Source of the DNA: DAONJL01 sp035405645 [NCBI: bacterium] | GTDB lineage: Bacteria; JAGOBX01; DAONJL01 | Direction of reading: 5' to 3' | Assembly (NCBI GenBank): GCA_035405645.1 | Contig: DAONJL010000008.1 | Span: forward strand, 28,225 to 92,224 | DNA length: 64,000 bases | Notes under the pieces: model-generated | Database searches by the model: none | Seen by the model: only the letters and a program-made list of their open reading frames with translations | Told to the model about the DNA's origin: nothing | Made by a program: the position numbers and the translations under genes | Shown: in pieces, positions 51,097 through 59,250 of the stretch | How the letters are laid out: every line of letters starts with the position of its first letter | How positions within the stretch are numbered: position 1 is the stretch's first letter

Positions 51097-52467
51097 TTAG
51101 TTTATCAATTTTAACATAACCCTTAAATAATTTAATGCAAATTTTAATTGTGTATCATATTCTTCAACTACTAACTTTTCAATCGATTTTTTTTCTTGAT
51201 TTACTAATTCTTCTGTTTTTGAATCACTATCTATTTTTTCTGTATCATTATTATCATCATTTAATTTTATTTCATCAATTATTTCGCCTTTTTCATTATC
51301 ATTATTTTGTTCTTCTTCTTCTTTCTTCTGCTGCTTCTCTTCTTTTTCCTTTTTTTCTTTTAATATTTTTGATATTTCTTCATTTGATGGTAAAGAAACA
51401 ATAATATGTGGTTCAAGACCAATATTATGTATGCATTGTCCAGATGGAGTAAAATATTTTGCAACAGTTAATCTTAAACCAGAATTATCAAGCATATTAA
51501 AAACCTGCTGAACAGAACCTTTACCAAATGTTTTTTCACCAATTAAAATTGCACGGTTCCAATCCTTTAATGCACCAGCGACAATTTCTGACGCACTTGC
51601 CGAACCATTATCAATTAGTAAAATAATCGGTTTGGTAAATTTTATTTTTGTATCAAGTGAATAATATTCTTCAATTATTTTATCACCCCGACCTTTTGTG
51701 TAAACTACCAATTTTTTTTCATTAGTAAAATAACTCGCAACTTCAACGGCTGATTGTAAAAAACCACCAGGATTATGTCTTAAATCAAAAATTAATGCTT
51801 TTATATCCTCTTCTTCAAATCTTTTTAATGCTTCTTCTGTTTCTAATGCAATATTTTTTGTAAATGAAACTAATCGCAAATAGCCAATTTTATCTTCTGT
51901 TATTCGATATCTTGACATTTTTATTTTTATTATATCACGAGTTAATGTATAATCTTTTATTATTTTTTTGTTGCCTTCCATTCTTTCGATTGTTAATGTT
52001 ACTTCTGTTCCTTTTGCCCCACGAATTTTTTTTGATGCATCTTCGACTGTCATATCTTTTGTTGATTCACCATCAATTTTTAAAATTTTGTCTTTTGCTT
52101 TTAAACCTGCTTTTTTTGCTGGTGTTTCATCAAGTGGTGCAATAATTGTTAGTACTCCATTTTCTAAACTTATTTGAATTCCAACACCACCAAATTCTGG
52201 ATTTAGATTTTCCATCATTTTTTGATGGGCTTGTGGGGGCATATAATATGAGTATGGATCATTTAATTCTTTTAATAATCCAGATATTGCACTTCTTATT
52301 ATTTTTGTGTGGTCAACTTCTTCTACATAATTTTTTATCGTTGTTGTTAATGCTTTTTCTAATATTTTAATGTCTTGCACTAATGTGTTTTTTGGCTCTT
52401 CCTCTGAAAATGCAGTAAAGCAAATCAAAAGAAATAAAATAATAATATTTAGATTTTTATTAAGCAT
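51097..52467 (-). CDS. ctpA: C-terminal processing peptidase, S41 family
   Basis: A 456-residue periplasmic protease (ATG at 52467 behind AAGGTGATAA). Signal peptide, then PDZ domain (VGIQISLENGVLTI, KAGLKAKDKI), then the S41 core. The catalytic Ser/Lys are in SASASEIVAGALKD and TFGKGSVQQV. A long Lys/Glu/Asp-rich, low-complexity C-terminal tail (about 100 residues) precedes a final helical segment. Processes envelope proteins; the tail may tether it to a partner. Confidence 0.92.
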   Translation of the reverse strand: MLNKNLNIIILFLLICFTAFSEEEPKNTLVQDIKILEKALTTTIKNYVEEVDHTKIIRSAISGLLKELNDPYSYYMPPQAHQKMMENLNPEFGGVGIQISLENGVLTIIAPLDETPAKKAGLKAKDKILKIDGESTKDMTVEDASKKIRGAKGTEVTLTIERMEGNKKIIKDYTLTRDIIKIKMSRYRITEDKIGYLRLVSFTKNIALETEEALKRFEEEDIKALIFDLRHNPGGFLQSAVEVASYFTNEKKLVVYTKGRGDKIIEEYYSLDTKIKFTKPIILLIDNGSASASEIVAGALKDWNRAILIGEKTFGKGSVQQVFNMLDNSGLRLTVAKYFTPSGQCIHNIGLEPHIIVSLPSNEEISKILKEKKEKEEKQQKKEEEEQNNDNEKGEIIDEIKLNDDNNDTEKIDSDSKTEELVNQEKKSIEKLVVEEYDTQLKFALNYLRVMLKLIN

Positions 52468-52501
52468 AATTATCACCTTATTTTAAAAATATAAGATTGA
52501 A

Positions 52502-52530
52502 TTTATAAATCATAAAAAATTTTTTGTAAA
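52502..52530 (-). promoter_or_regulatory. Promoter of the ctpA operon
   Basis: Minus strand TTTACA (52525-52530), 17-base spacer, TATAAA (52502-52507), 35 bases before the ctpA start. Confidence 0.65.
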
Positions 52531-52610
52531 GATAAAATTGATAATCCCAATTAAATTAAAATTTTATACATATTTTTTTAACAATAAAAACTACAATTTT
52601 AAAAAAATTC

Positions 52611-52645
52611 TTGACAAAAAAATAAATTATTGGTAAAATTACCAA
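52611..52645 (+). promoter_or_regulatory. Promoter with palindromic operator of the ArsR-permease cluster
   Basis: TTGACA (52611-52616), exactly 17 bases, TAAAAT (52634-52639). A perfect palindrome TTGGTAA-AA-TTACCAA (52630-52645) covers the -10 box, the expected place for an ArsR-type repressor. It is followed 30 bases later by the ArsR gene, so autoregulation is likely. Confidence 0.82.
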
Positions 52646-52675
52646 CAAACCAATAAGTGAGAAAGGAATTTTTTT

Positions 52676-52996
52676 ATGAATAAATTTGATGCTGTTGAAT
52701 TAAGATCTAAAATTATTAAGGCTATTGCTCATCCTGTCAGACTTATGATTATCGAAGAATTAAATAAAGGTGATAAACTATTTTCACAATTATTTAATCT
52801 TTTTGATTTTGATAAATCTACTATTTCTAAACATTTGCTAATCTTAAAAAATGCTGGTATTGTTTCATCTAAGAAAAAAGGTCTTGATATGATTTATAAA
52901 CTTGAAACTAAATGTATTATAAAATTTTTGAATTGTATAGACCGAGTTATCAGTCATTCAATAAAAAAAACTGTTAAATGTATGATGTGCAAATAA
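52676..52996 (+). CDS. ArsR-family thiol/metalloid-responsive repressor
   Basis: A 106-residue winged-helix ArsR protein with the AHPVRLMIIEEL start and the recognition helix DKSTISKHLLILKNAGIV. It differs from the feo-linked ArsR in having no D-x-H site. Instead it has four cysteines in the C-terminal part: C80, C87 and a terminal C102-x2-C105 (KCMMCK). This suggests sensing of a soft metal(loid) or of disulfide state. It is the first gene after a palindromic operator and precedes a COG0701 permease. Confidence 0.9.
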   Translation: MNKFDAVELRSKIIKAIAHPVRLMIIEELNKGDKLFSQLFNLFDFDKSTISKHLLILKNAGIVSSKKKGLDMIYKLETKCIIKFLNCIDRVISHSIKKTVKCMMCK

Positions 52997-53000
52997 TTAT

Positions 53001-53042
53001 ATGAAAAAAAGAATTTGTTATTGTTGGTGGGCAGGTTCATAA
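53001..53042 (+). other. Possible 13-codon leader ORF (Cys/Trp-rich peptide)
   Basis: Between the ArsR gene and the permease an ATG frame encodes MKKRICYCWWAGS then TAA. No clear ribosome site precedes it, but the CxC-WW composition is striking for so AT-rich a genome, and the frame is not a shadow of a longer gene. It could be a small leader peptide or chance. Confidence 0.2.
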
Positions 53043-53094
53043 TTTTCTAACAATTTTTTTATATTTAATTCTTAAATTAAGGAGGAAATAATAA

Positions 53095-54390
53095 ATGTCT
53101 ACAAAATATAAATTATTAATTGTATTATTTGTTTTTTTATTTGCTTACTTTATTCCATTTAAAAATATAAAAATCCAAAATGCAATAATGGAAGCATTTT
53201 ATATGATTCAGGATTATGCACAGAAGCATGTATTACTTTGTCTTGTTCCAGCTTTTTTTATTGCTGGTGCTATTTCAATTTTTGTTTCGCAAGATTCAGT
53301 GATGAAATATTTAGGTGCTGATGCAAATAAACTTATTGCATATTCTGTTTCATCTATTACAGGAACTATTTTAGCAGTTTGTTCTTGCACTGTTCTTCCT
53401 TTATTTGCTGGTATTTATAAAATGGGTGCTGGTTTAGGTCCTGCTTGTTCTTTTCTTTATTCAGGTCCTGCTATAAATGTTCTTGCTATTGTTTTAACTG
53501 CGAAAGTTCTTGGCTGGAAAATTGGATTAGCAAGAGCGCTCGGTGCTATTTTATTTGCTTTTGTAATTGGAATTCTTATGTCTCTAACTTTTAAAAATGA
53601 AGTTAATGAAAAAAAACGGATGCAATTATTTACTTCAACTGATATAAAAACTAAAAGAACATTATTTCAAGATATTCTCTATTTTTTTTCAATGGTTGGT
53701 GTATTAGTTTTTGCAAATTGGGCTAAACCAGAAACAGATAATTCAATCTGGTTTACTATTTATAATATTAAATGGTATTTAACTGCTCTCTTTGCGATTA
53801 TTTTTGCTTTTATTTTTGTTAAATATTTTAAAGCAAAATTAACTCCCATTATTCTTACAATTATTTTAGTTATTATTTCATCAATATTATTTCCAGAATG
53901 GCATTTATTATCATTTTCAATTGGTATTGCTGGATTAATATATACTGCAAAAATATCAAATGAAGAAACAAAAAATTGGTTAGAAGCAACAACTAATTTT
54001 TCATTACAAATTTTACCATTATTATTTTTTGGTGTGATTGCTGCTGGCTTTTTATTAGGCATGCCAGGTTCTAATAATGGCATTATTCCTTATAACTGGA
54101 TTAGTAAATTTGTTGGTGGCAATTCGTTATTATCTAATTTTTATTCTGCTATTATTGGTGCATTTATGTATTTTGCTACTTTAACTGAAATTCCTATTTT
54201 ACAATCTTTACTTGGTGCTGGAATGGGCAAAGGACCTGCACTTGCTTTATTACTTGCTGGACCAGCGTTATCTTTACCAAATATGTTAGTGATAAATAGC
54301 ATTTTAGGATTTAAAAAAACTTTTTTCTATATTTTTTATGTTGTAATTTTATCAACTTTTATTGGTTATATTTTTGGTTTTATCGCTTAA
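53095..54390 (+). CDS. COG0701 permease (ArsP/DUF318-like)
   Basis: A 431-residue membrane protein with about ten helices, strong site AAGGAGG. The first repeat has the diagnostic AVCSCTVLPLFAGIYKMGAG and SGPAINVL; the second has ATLTEIPIL and LLAGPALSLPN. Related proteins (ArsP) export trivalent organoarsenicals; others are of unknown substrate. The Cys pair in CSC could bind a soft metal. The next genes are a 4Fe-4S protein, mini-thioredoxin and DGC protein, as seen in uncharacterised permease clusters of anaerobes. Confidence 0.9.
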   Translation: MSTKYKLLIVLFVFLFAYFIPFKNIKIQNAIMEAFYMIQDYAQKHVLLCLVPAFFIAGAISIFVSQDSVMKYLGADANKLIAYSVSSITGTILAVCSCTVLPLFAGIYKMGAGLGPACSFLYSGPAINVLAIVLTAKVLGWKIGLARALGAILFAFVIGILMSLTFKNEVNEKKRMQLFTSTDIKTKRTLFQDILYFFSMVGVLVFANWAKPETDNSIWFTIYNIKWYLTALFAIIFAFIFVKYFKAKLTPIILTIILVIISSILFPEWHLLSFSIGIAGLIYTAKISNEETKNWLEATTNFSLQILPLLFFGVIAAGFLLGMPGSNNGIIPYNWISKFVGGNSLLSNFYSAIIGAFMYFATLTEIPILQSLLGAGMGKGPALALLLAGPALSLPNMLVINSILGFKKTFFYIFYVVILSTFIGYIFGFIA

Positions 54391-54393
54391 TAG

Positions 54394-54951
54394 ATGGAAA
54401 CTTTTTTAAATAAAAATGAAATAATAATTAATAAAATAATGCCGTGTTTTGCAATGCCTGATAAAATTCGTTTTATCAGTCTGGTAAATAAAGATATTTC
54501 TGCTGTCTTCCCATATATAAATGCTATTATTGATAATGCTATTTATAATAAAGAAGGACATACAATAATGTTTAAACGCGAATATAAACAACTAACGCTA
54601 TTTGCAAATAAAATTACAGGTTCAAAGATTGATGATGAAAATGATGCAGAAAAAATTTTAGATTGGCTTGTAAATTTAATAAATGATTGTTGGGTTCGAA
54701 GAAATGAAATAAAACCAAATTTTGAAAGAAGGCATCAACTTAATATGCTTGATATTTTAAAATTATTACCAAATAAAAATTGCAAAAAATGTGGTAATCC
54801 GACTTGTTTAGCACTTGCTGCTAAAATTGTTCAAGAAGAAGAAACAGTCGAGAAATGCGTAAAATTATTTGAACCAGAATTTAGTGAAAAAAGAAAAATA
54901 TTAAATGAATTATTATTAAGTGCTGGTTATAAAGTCTCAAATTTATTTTAA
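54394..54951 (+). CDS. 4Fe-4S domain protein
   Basis: A 185-residue protein. Residues 1-110 form a novel helical domain beginning METFLNKNEI; residues 118-160 carry the four-cysteine cluster C130-x2-C133-x4-C138-x16-C155 (NCKKCGNPTC), of the 'Putative Fe-S' (PF04060-type) form that ligates a 4Fe-4S cluster. It starts 3 bases after the permease, so it is co-translated. Possible roles are electron donor or sensor for the transported compound. Confidence 0.75.
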   Translation: METFLNKNEIIINKIMPCFAMPDKIRFISLVNKDISAVFPYINAIIDNAIYNKEGHTIMFKREYKQLTLFANKITGSKIDDENDAEKILDWLVNLINDCWVRRNEIKPNFERRHQLNMLDILKLLPNKNCKKCGNPTCLALAAKIVQEEETVEKCVKLFEPEFSEKRKILNELLLSAGYKVSNLF

Positions 54952-54971
54952 AAATTAAGGAGGTAATTAAA

Positions 54972-55199
54972 ATGAAAATTTCAATTTTAGGAACAGGTTG
55001 TCCAAAATGTAAGCAATTAACAGAAAATGCAGAAAAAGCAGCAAAAGAAGCAGGCATAGAATATGAAATTGAAAAAGTAACAGATATAAATAAAATTATG
55101 GATTATGGAGTTATGATAACGCCTGCAATTGCTATAAATGGTGAAGTTAAAAGTGCTGGTAAAGTTTTATCTGTCGAAGAAATAAAAAAATTATTCTAA
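54972..55199 (+). CDS. Mini-thioredoxin (redox-active disulfide protein 2 type)
   Basis: A 75-residue thioredoxin-fold protein with the active site C10-P-K-C13 in GTGCPKCKQL and the cis-Pro loop MITPAIAING. It matches the short thioredoxin/glutaredoxin-like group (redox-active disulfide protein 2) typical of anaerobes and of permease clusters. Likely reduces or receives a thiol from the permease or the DGC protein. A strong AAGGAGG site precedes it. Confidence 0.9.
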   Translation: MKISILGTGCPKCKQLTENAEKAAKEAGIEYEIEKVTDINKIMDYGVMITPAIAINGEVKSAGKVLSVEEIKKLF

Positions 55200-55244
55200 C
55201 AGAATTTTTTAAAAACTAAAAATTATTAAGGAGGAAATAAAATT

Positions 55245-55658
55245 ATGGCAGAACAAAATAATTGTTGTGAAAACAATGAAAAAAAAGAAGTAAAAACAGA
55301 ATGTTGTTGCGGGGGCGATAAAATTTTAATTCTTGCTTGTTCAGGTGGTTCAAATGTTGGACAAATTTCAAATAATGTTATGATTGAACTTGATAAAAAA
55401 GGAATCGGCAGCTCATTCTGTCTTGCTGGTGTTGGTGGTAATTTATCAGGTTTTATTCAATCTGCTAAATCAGCAAAAAATATTTTAATTGATGGTTGTC
55501 CTCTTGCTTGTGGTCTGGCTATATTTAAAAATCATAATATTCAACCATATAAATATTTTGTAATTACAGAATTAGGCATTAAGAAAAATCATAACTTTGA
55601 TAAATTAAAAGAAGAAACAGAAGAAGCCTTGACAAAAATAATAAATAAATTAGAATAA
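55245..55658 (+). CDS. DGC-domain putative zinc-binding protein
   Basis: A 137-residue protein. A Cys-rich N-terminus (NNCCEN..TECCCGGD) precedes the DGC core: ILACSGGSNVGQISN and the IDGCPLACG loop. DGC proteins (PF08859-type) are of unknown function and regularly neighbour a permease and mini-thioredoxin. The extra cysteine clusters could bind a soft metal and hand it to the permease. It has a strong AAGGAGG site. Confidence 0.85.
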   Translation: MAEQNNCCENNEKKEVKTECCCGGDKILILACSGGSNVGQISNNVMIELDKKGIGSSFCLAGVGGNLSGFIQSAKSAKNILIDGCPLACGLAIFKNHNIQPYKYFVITELGIKKNHNFDKLKEETEEALTKIINKLE

Positions 55659-55769
55659 TTTAATTATTATATCTGACAATCAAAATACACCAGCACTGTA
55701 ATTAATTTTTAGTAATTTTACAAATTATTATTTTTTTATCAGAATTAAATTATGAAAGGATAAAATTAG

Positions 55770-56384
55770 ATGTTTAAAAAAAATTATTATTTTATTTATT
55801 TGTTTATAATTCTATTCTTTTTTAGTTGCAGTAAGAATAATCAAAATAAATTGGAAAGCAATAATCCTGATATAAATAGTAATATAAAAGAAAATACAAT
55901 TAATACTGACACAAATATTTCACAAGCAGCAGTGAATAATAAATCTGAAACAATAGAAACGAATATTGAAAAAAAAGAAGAAAAAATCGAACAAGTAAAA
56001 AACACAGAAATAAAACAAAATAATAAAAAACAAAATGAAGTAATTAAAAAAGTTGAAAATAATAAAGAAGAAAATAAAATACAACAAGTTGAAAAAGCAA
56101 AAGAACTTGTTACTTTCATTGAATTAGGTTCAGATAGATGCTTGCCCTGTCAAATGATGAAACCAATAATAGAACAAATGAAGCAGGATTATGCAGGAAA
56201 AGTGAATGTTTTATTTTATGATGTTTGGACACCAGAAGAGCAACATTATGCAATAAAATATGGTATTTATGCAATACCAACACAAATTTTTCTTGATAAA
56301 GATGGAAAAGAATTTTTTAGGCATACTGGATTTTTACCTTATGAAAAAATAAAACAAATATTTGAATCAGTTGGTGTAAAATAA
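55770..56384 (+). CDS. Thioredoxin-like lipoprotein
   Basis: A 204-residue protein. The N-terminus MFKKNYYFIYLFIILFFFSC ends in a lipobox Cys (C20), so it is lipid-anchored outside the inner membrane. A linker of about 85 residues, rich in Asn/Lys/Glu, leads to a thioredoxin domain with active site C124-L-P-C127 and a cis-Pro loop (YAIPTQIFL). It directly precedes ccdA, and a TlpA-like role in passing electrons from CcdA to the periplasm is natural. Confidence 0.9.
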   Translation: MFKKNYYFIYLFIILFFFSCSKNNQNKLESNNPDINSNIKENTINTDTNISQAAVNNKSETIETNIEKKEEKIEQVKNTEIKQNNKKQNEVIKKVENNKEENKIQQVEKAKELVTFIELGSDRCLPCQMMKPIIEQMKQDYAGKVNVLFYDVWTPEEQHYAIKYGIYAIPTQIFLDKDGKEFFRHTGFLPYEKIKQIFESVGVK

Positions 56385-57080
56385 GTGAATCTTTATAATC
56401 TTTATTTATTATCAGAAGCAATTCTAAAAAATGATTATTATTCTTTTTTTGCTTCTTTTTTATGGGGCATAATTGGTGTAATTTTCAGTCCCTGTCATAT
56501 AGCAAGTATTCCTTTAATTATTGCATTTATTGCTGGTTTTAGTGAGAACAAAAAAATTAAAAATGCATTCTGGTATTCTTTATTATTTTCTATTGCTTTA
56601 TTTTTATCCATATTATTTCTTGGACTTATTTCTTCACTATTTGGAAGAATTCTTATAAATTTAGGTAATATACTAAAATATATTGTTGGTATTATTCTTA
56701 TTATAGTTTCCTTACATTTATTTGGTATATTAAATTTTTATTTTTTAAATTTTGAAAAAATACAAACAAATAAAAAAGGTGCTGTTGGTGCTTTTTTATT
56801 AGGCTTAACTTATGGACTTATTTCAAGTCCCTGCACTTTTGGTTTTCTTGCACCTATTTTAGCAATTATAACATTAGAAAAAAATTTTATGCGAGGTATT
56901 ATACTTATAATTTTTTTTGGAATAGGACAATGTATACCTATTTTAATTGCTGGTTCACTTACTTCTTTTGCTAAAAAAATTTCATCTTCAAATAATTTAC
57001 AGAAAACTGGAAATATCTTTAAAAAATTTGCTGCTGTTATTTTTATAATAATTGCAATCTATCTAATTTTTCTATATTAA
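56385..57080 (+). CDS. ccdA: CcdA-type thiol-disulfide transporter
   Basis: A 231-residue membrane protein, GUG start directly after the lipoprotein stop. It has six helices in two repeats with the conserved prolines and cysteines FSPCHIA and SSPCTFG, the pair that relays electrons across the membrane. It carries reducing power from cytosolic thioredoxin to a periplasmic thioredoxin, here surely the CLPC lipoprotein. It overlaps the convergent YfhO-like gene by 4 bases. Confidence 0.92.
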   Translation: MNLYNLYLLSEAILKNDYYSFFASFLWGIIGVIFSPCHIASIPLIIAFIAGFSENKKIKNAFWYSLLFSIALFLSILFLGLISSLFGRILINLGNILKYIVGIILIIVSLHLFGILNFYFLNFEKIQTNKKGAVGAFLLGLTYGLISSPCTFGFLAPILAIITLEKNFMRGIILIIFFGIGQCIPILIAGSLTSFAKKISSSNNLQKTGNIFKKFAAVIFIIIAIYLIFLY

Positions 57081-59227
57081 TTAAATAAATTTTTTTTACT
57101 CAATTTTGCCAAAAATATAAAATAAATTAAATTTCCAATTATAAAAGAAAAAAATAAAAATAAACCAAATCTATTTAATAAATCTTTATATAATAAGTGA
57201 ATAATATTTTTTCCTTGTTTAACATTAATAATAAAGAAATTATTATCAAATAATTTAATATTTTGCTTTATAGAATTTACTTTAATTGTCCAACCTGGAT
57301 AATAATTAATTCTGAAGATAATTTCAGAATCGATTTCTGATTCAAGTTCAATTTTTATTTCATCAGAATTTAATAAAGTAATAAAATAATTTTTTACTTT
57401 ATCATTTGATATATAAGTAATCGGTTCTTTATAATTTAGATTTTTATGAAGAAAATATTTTTTCCCATTTAAAAAAATTTCTTTATCATCATTGTTTTTC
57501 TTATTTTCTAATAATTGATATTTTATAGAATATATCTCATCTAATCTATTTTTATTCAGAAAATTCGAAAGACGATAAGTTAATTTGAGATGTTCGCCCC
57601 CAAAAATAAAAATATTTTTTATCATACCTCTTGCTCCAATGTATCTTGTTTCAATTTGATTTTCAAAATTTATATATTCGAATGGTTTTAATTCAGCAAC
57701 ATTTTTTAAAAATGTTAATTCATTAAAATATTTAATTAAATCTATTTTTGATATTGTTCTTAAAGGATAGAACATAAAATTAATTATTACATAAAATATG
57801 AAAAAAATAATTAAGATATATTTTTTAAAGGTAAAATTAAAAATTATTATTGCAATAAAGAAAGAAAATAAGTTAAGTAAAACAAACAAATAATTTTTCC
57901 AAACATTTTTTAAAAATAAATTTAATCGAAAAATTGCATCGTTATTTAACTGAGTATAAAATCTCTGGAACAAAAAATGAAAATTTTTGAAAGAAAAAAT
58001 TATTAAGCCAATTAATAAAATAAAAAAAAGAATAACAATTATTGTTTTTGAATTTATAATTATTTCTTGATTAAAAATTTTATCAAACATCAAAGCAGAG
58101 ATAAAAGATATAGCAAAAATAATAAATAAATAAATTCTATCATAATATCTAAATAATTTAAAAACAGGTAATAGCTTATAAAAATTTTTAGGTAAAAAGG
58201 CATTATAAAATGAGAAAACAAAACCAATAAAAATAATTGTTAAAAAAAATTTTTTATATACATTCTTCTCTTTTAAAAAAAATAAAAATAAAATCAATGA
58301 AAAGATTGGAATATATTCAATATAATCACTATTTGGTACATAATAATATTTTTTTAAAGGCAACCATAAATTTTTTAATGAAGCATCACCATACCCGGTA
58401 AAATGTGGTATAATTATATTTAGAAGATTTAATATTTTAAAACCAAAATAATTTTCATTTGACAAATAGATAAAATTTCGTTCTGATTGCAACACAAAAT
58501 TATAAAAAGTAAATAGCAATGGTGCTGATGTAAAAGTAAAAACTAAAATAAATATAAAAAAACTAAAAAGAATAAATTTAATTTTTTTACTAAAAAATTT
58601 TTTTAAATTAAATAAAAGAATAATTAAGCATAACAATAAAGTATAAAACCAGAATTGAGGATGTCCTGCTAAAAATTGAAATCCAGATAAAATTCCAAGA
58701 ATATAAGAAAATTTTAATTTATTATTGTCTAACCATTTAAATAAATAAAGTAAAATCCAGGGTAAATAAGTAATAGTTGCTATAATATCTAATAACCCAA
58801 CCTGTGCTGTATAATAATGTGATGTAACAAATAAAATACTACCAATTATTGCAGAAAAAAATGAACAACCTAAATAATTATATAATTTGAAAAAACCAAT
58901 AAAAGTCAGAATTATATGACAAATTTGAAACCACATTATTTGATGGTGGGGTGGTAAAAAAATAAAAAAATAATATAAAATATATAAAGTTTGAGATGTT
59001 GGATAATTTGAGTAAGGAATACCACCTTGAATATATGGATTCCATTCAGGTAAATTATTTAATTTTAATTGCTGTTTTATAAAAAATATATTTGGTAAAA
59101 AAATATCAGCTGCATCACCTTCCCAAAGAATTTTTCCACTTATTAAATAAGGTAACATAAAAACTAAGAAAATAAAAAAAGTAAAACAAATAATACTTAT
59201 ATTTTTATGATTTAAATTTAGCACCAT
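57077..59227 (-). CDS. YfhO-like multi-span membrane protein
   Basis: About 716 residues (ATG at 59227), roughly 12 membrane helices, beginning with a segment that contains GDAADIFLPNIFFIKQ and NPYIQGGIPYSNYP. The Asp-rich first loop (EGDAADIF) and the later IRINYYPGW-type C-terminal beta domain resemble YfhO/GT-C membrane glycosyltransferases. These use a polyprenyl-phosphate sugar, perhaps the product of the GT2 enzyme at 37 kb. Substrate unknown. Confidence 0.78.
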   Translation of the reverse strand: MVLNLNHKNISIICFTFFIFLVFMLPYLISGKILWEGDAADIFLPNIFFIKQQLKLNNLPEWNPYIQGGIPYSNYPTSQTLYILYYFFIFLPPHHQIMWFQICHIILTFIGFFKLYNYLGCSFFSAIIGSILFVTSHYYTAQVGLLDIIATITYLPWILLYLFKWLDNNKLKFSYILGILSGFQFLAGHPQFWFYTLLLCLIILLFNLKKFFSKKIKFILFSFFIFILVFTFTSAPLLFTFYNFVLQSERNFIYLSNENYFGFKILNLLNIIIPHFTGYGDASLKNLWLPLKKYYYVPNSDYIEYIPIFSLILFLFFLKEKNVYKKFFLTIIFIGFVFSFYNAFLPKNFYKLLPVFKLFRYYDRIYLFIIFAISFISALMFDKIFNQEIIINSKTIIVILFFILLIGLIIFSFKNFHFLFQRFYTQLNNDAIFRLNLFLKNVWKNYLFVLLNLFSFFIAIIIFNFTFKKYILIIFFIFYVIINFMFYPLRTISKIDLIKYFNELTFLKNVAELKPFEYINFENQIETRYIGARGMIKNIFIFGGEHLKLTYRLSNFLNKNRLDEIYSIKYQLLENKKNNDDKEIFLNGKKYFLHKNLNYKEPITYISNDKVKNYFITLLNSDEIKIELESEIDSEIIFRINYYPGWTIKVNSIKQNIKLFDNNFFIINVKQGKNIIHLLYKDLLNRFGLFLFFSFIIGNLIYFIFLAKLSKKNLFN

Positions 59228-59250
59228 TTTATTAATTTTAAAATTTATTC

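Noticed and set aside
53001-53042. Cys/Trp peptide considered as a selenoprotein or truncated gene
   Set aside because: No in-frame TGA or SECIS-like hairpin is visible and the frame ends cleanly with TAA; kept only as a low-confidence leader ORF.
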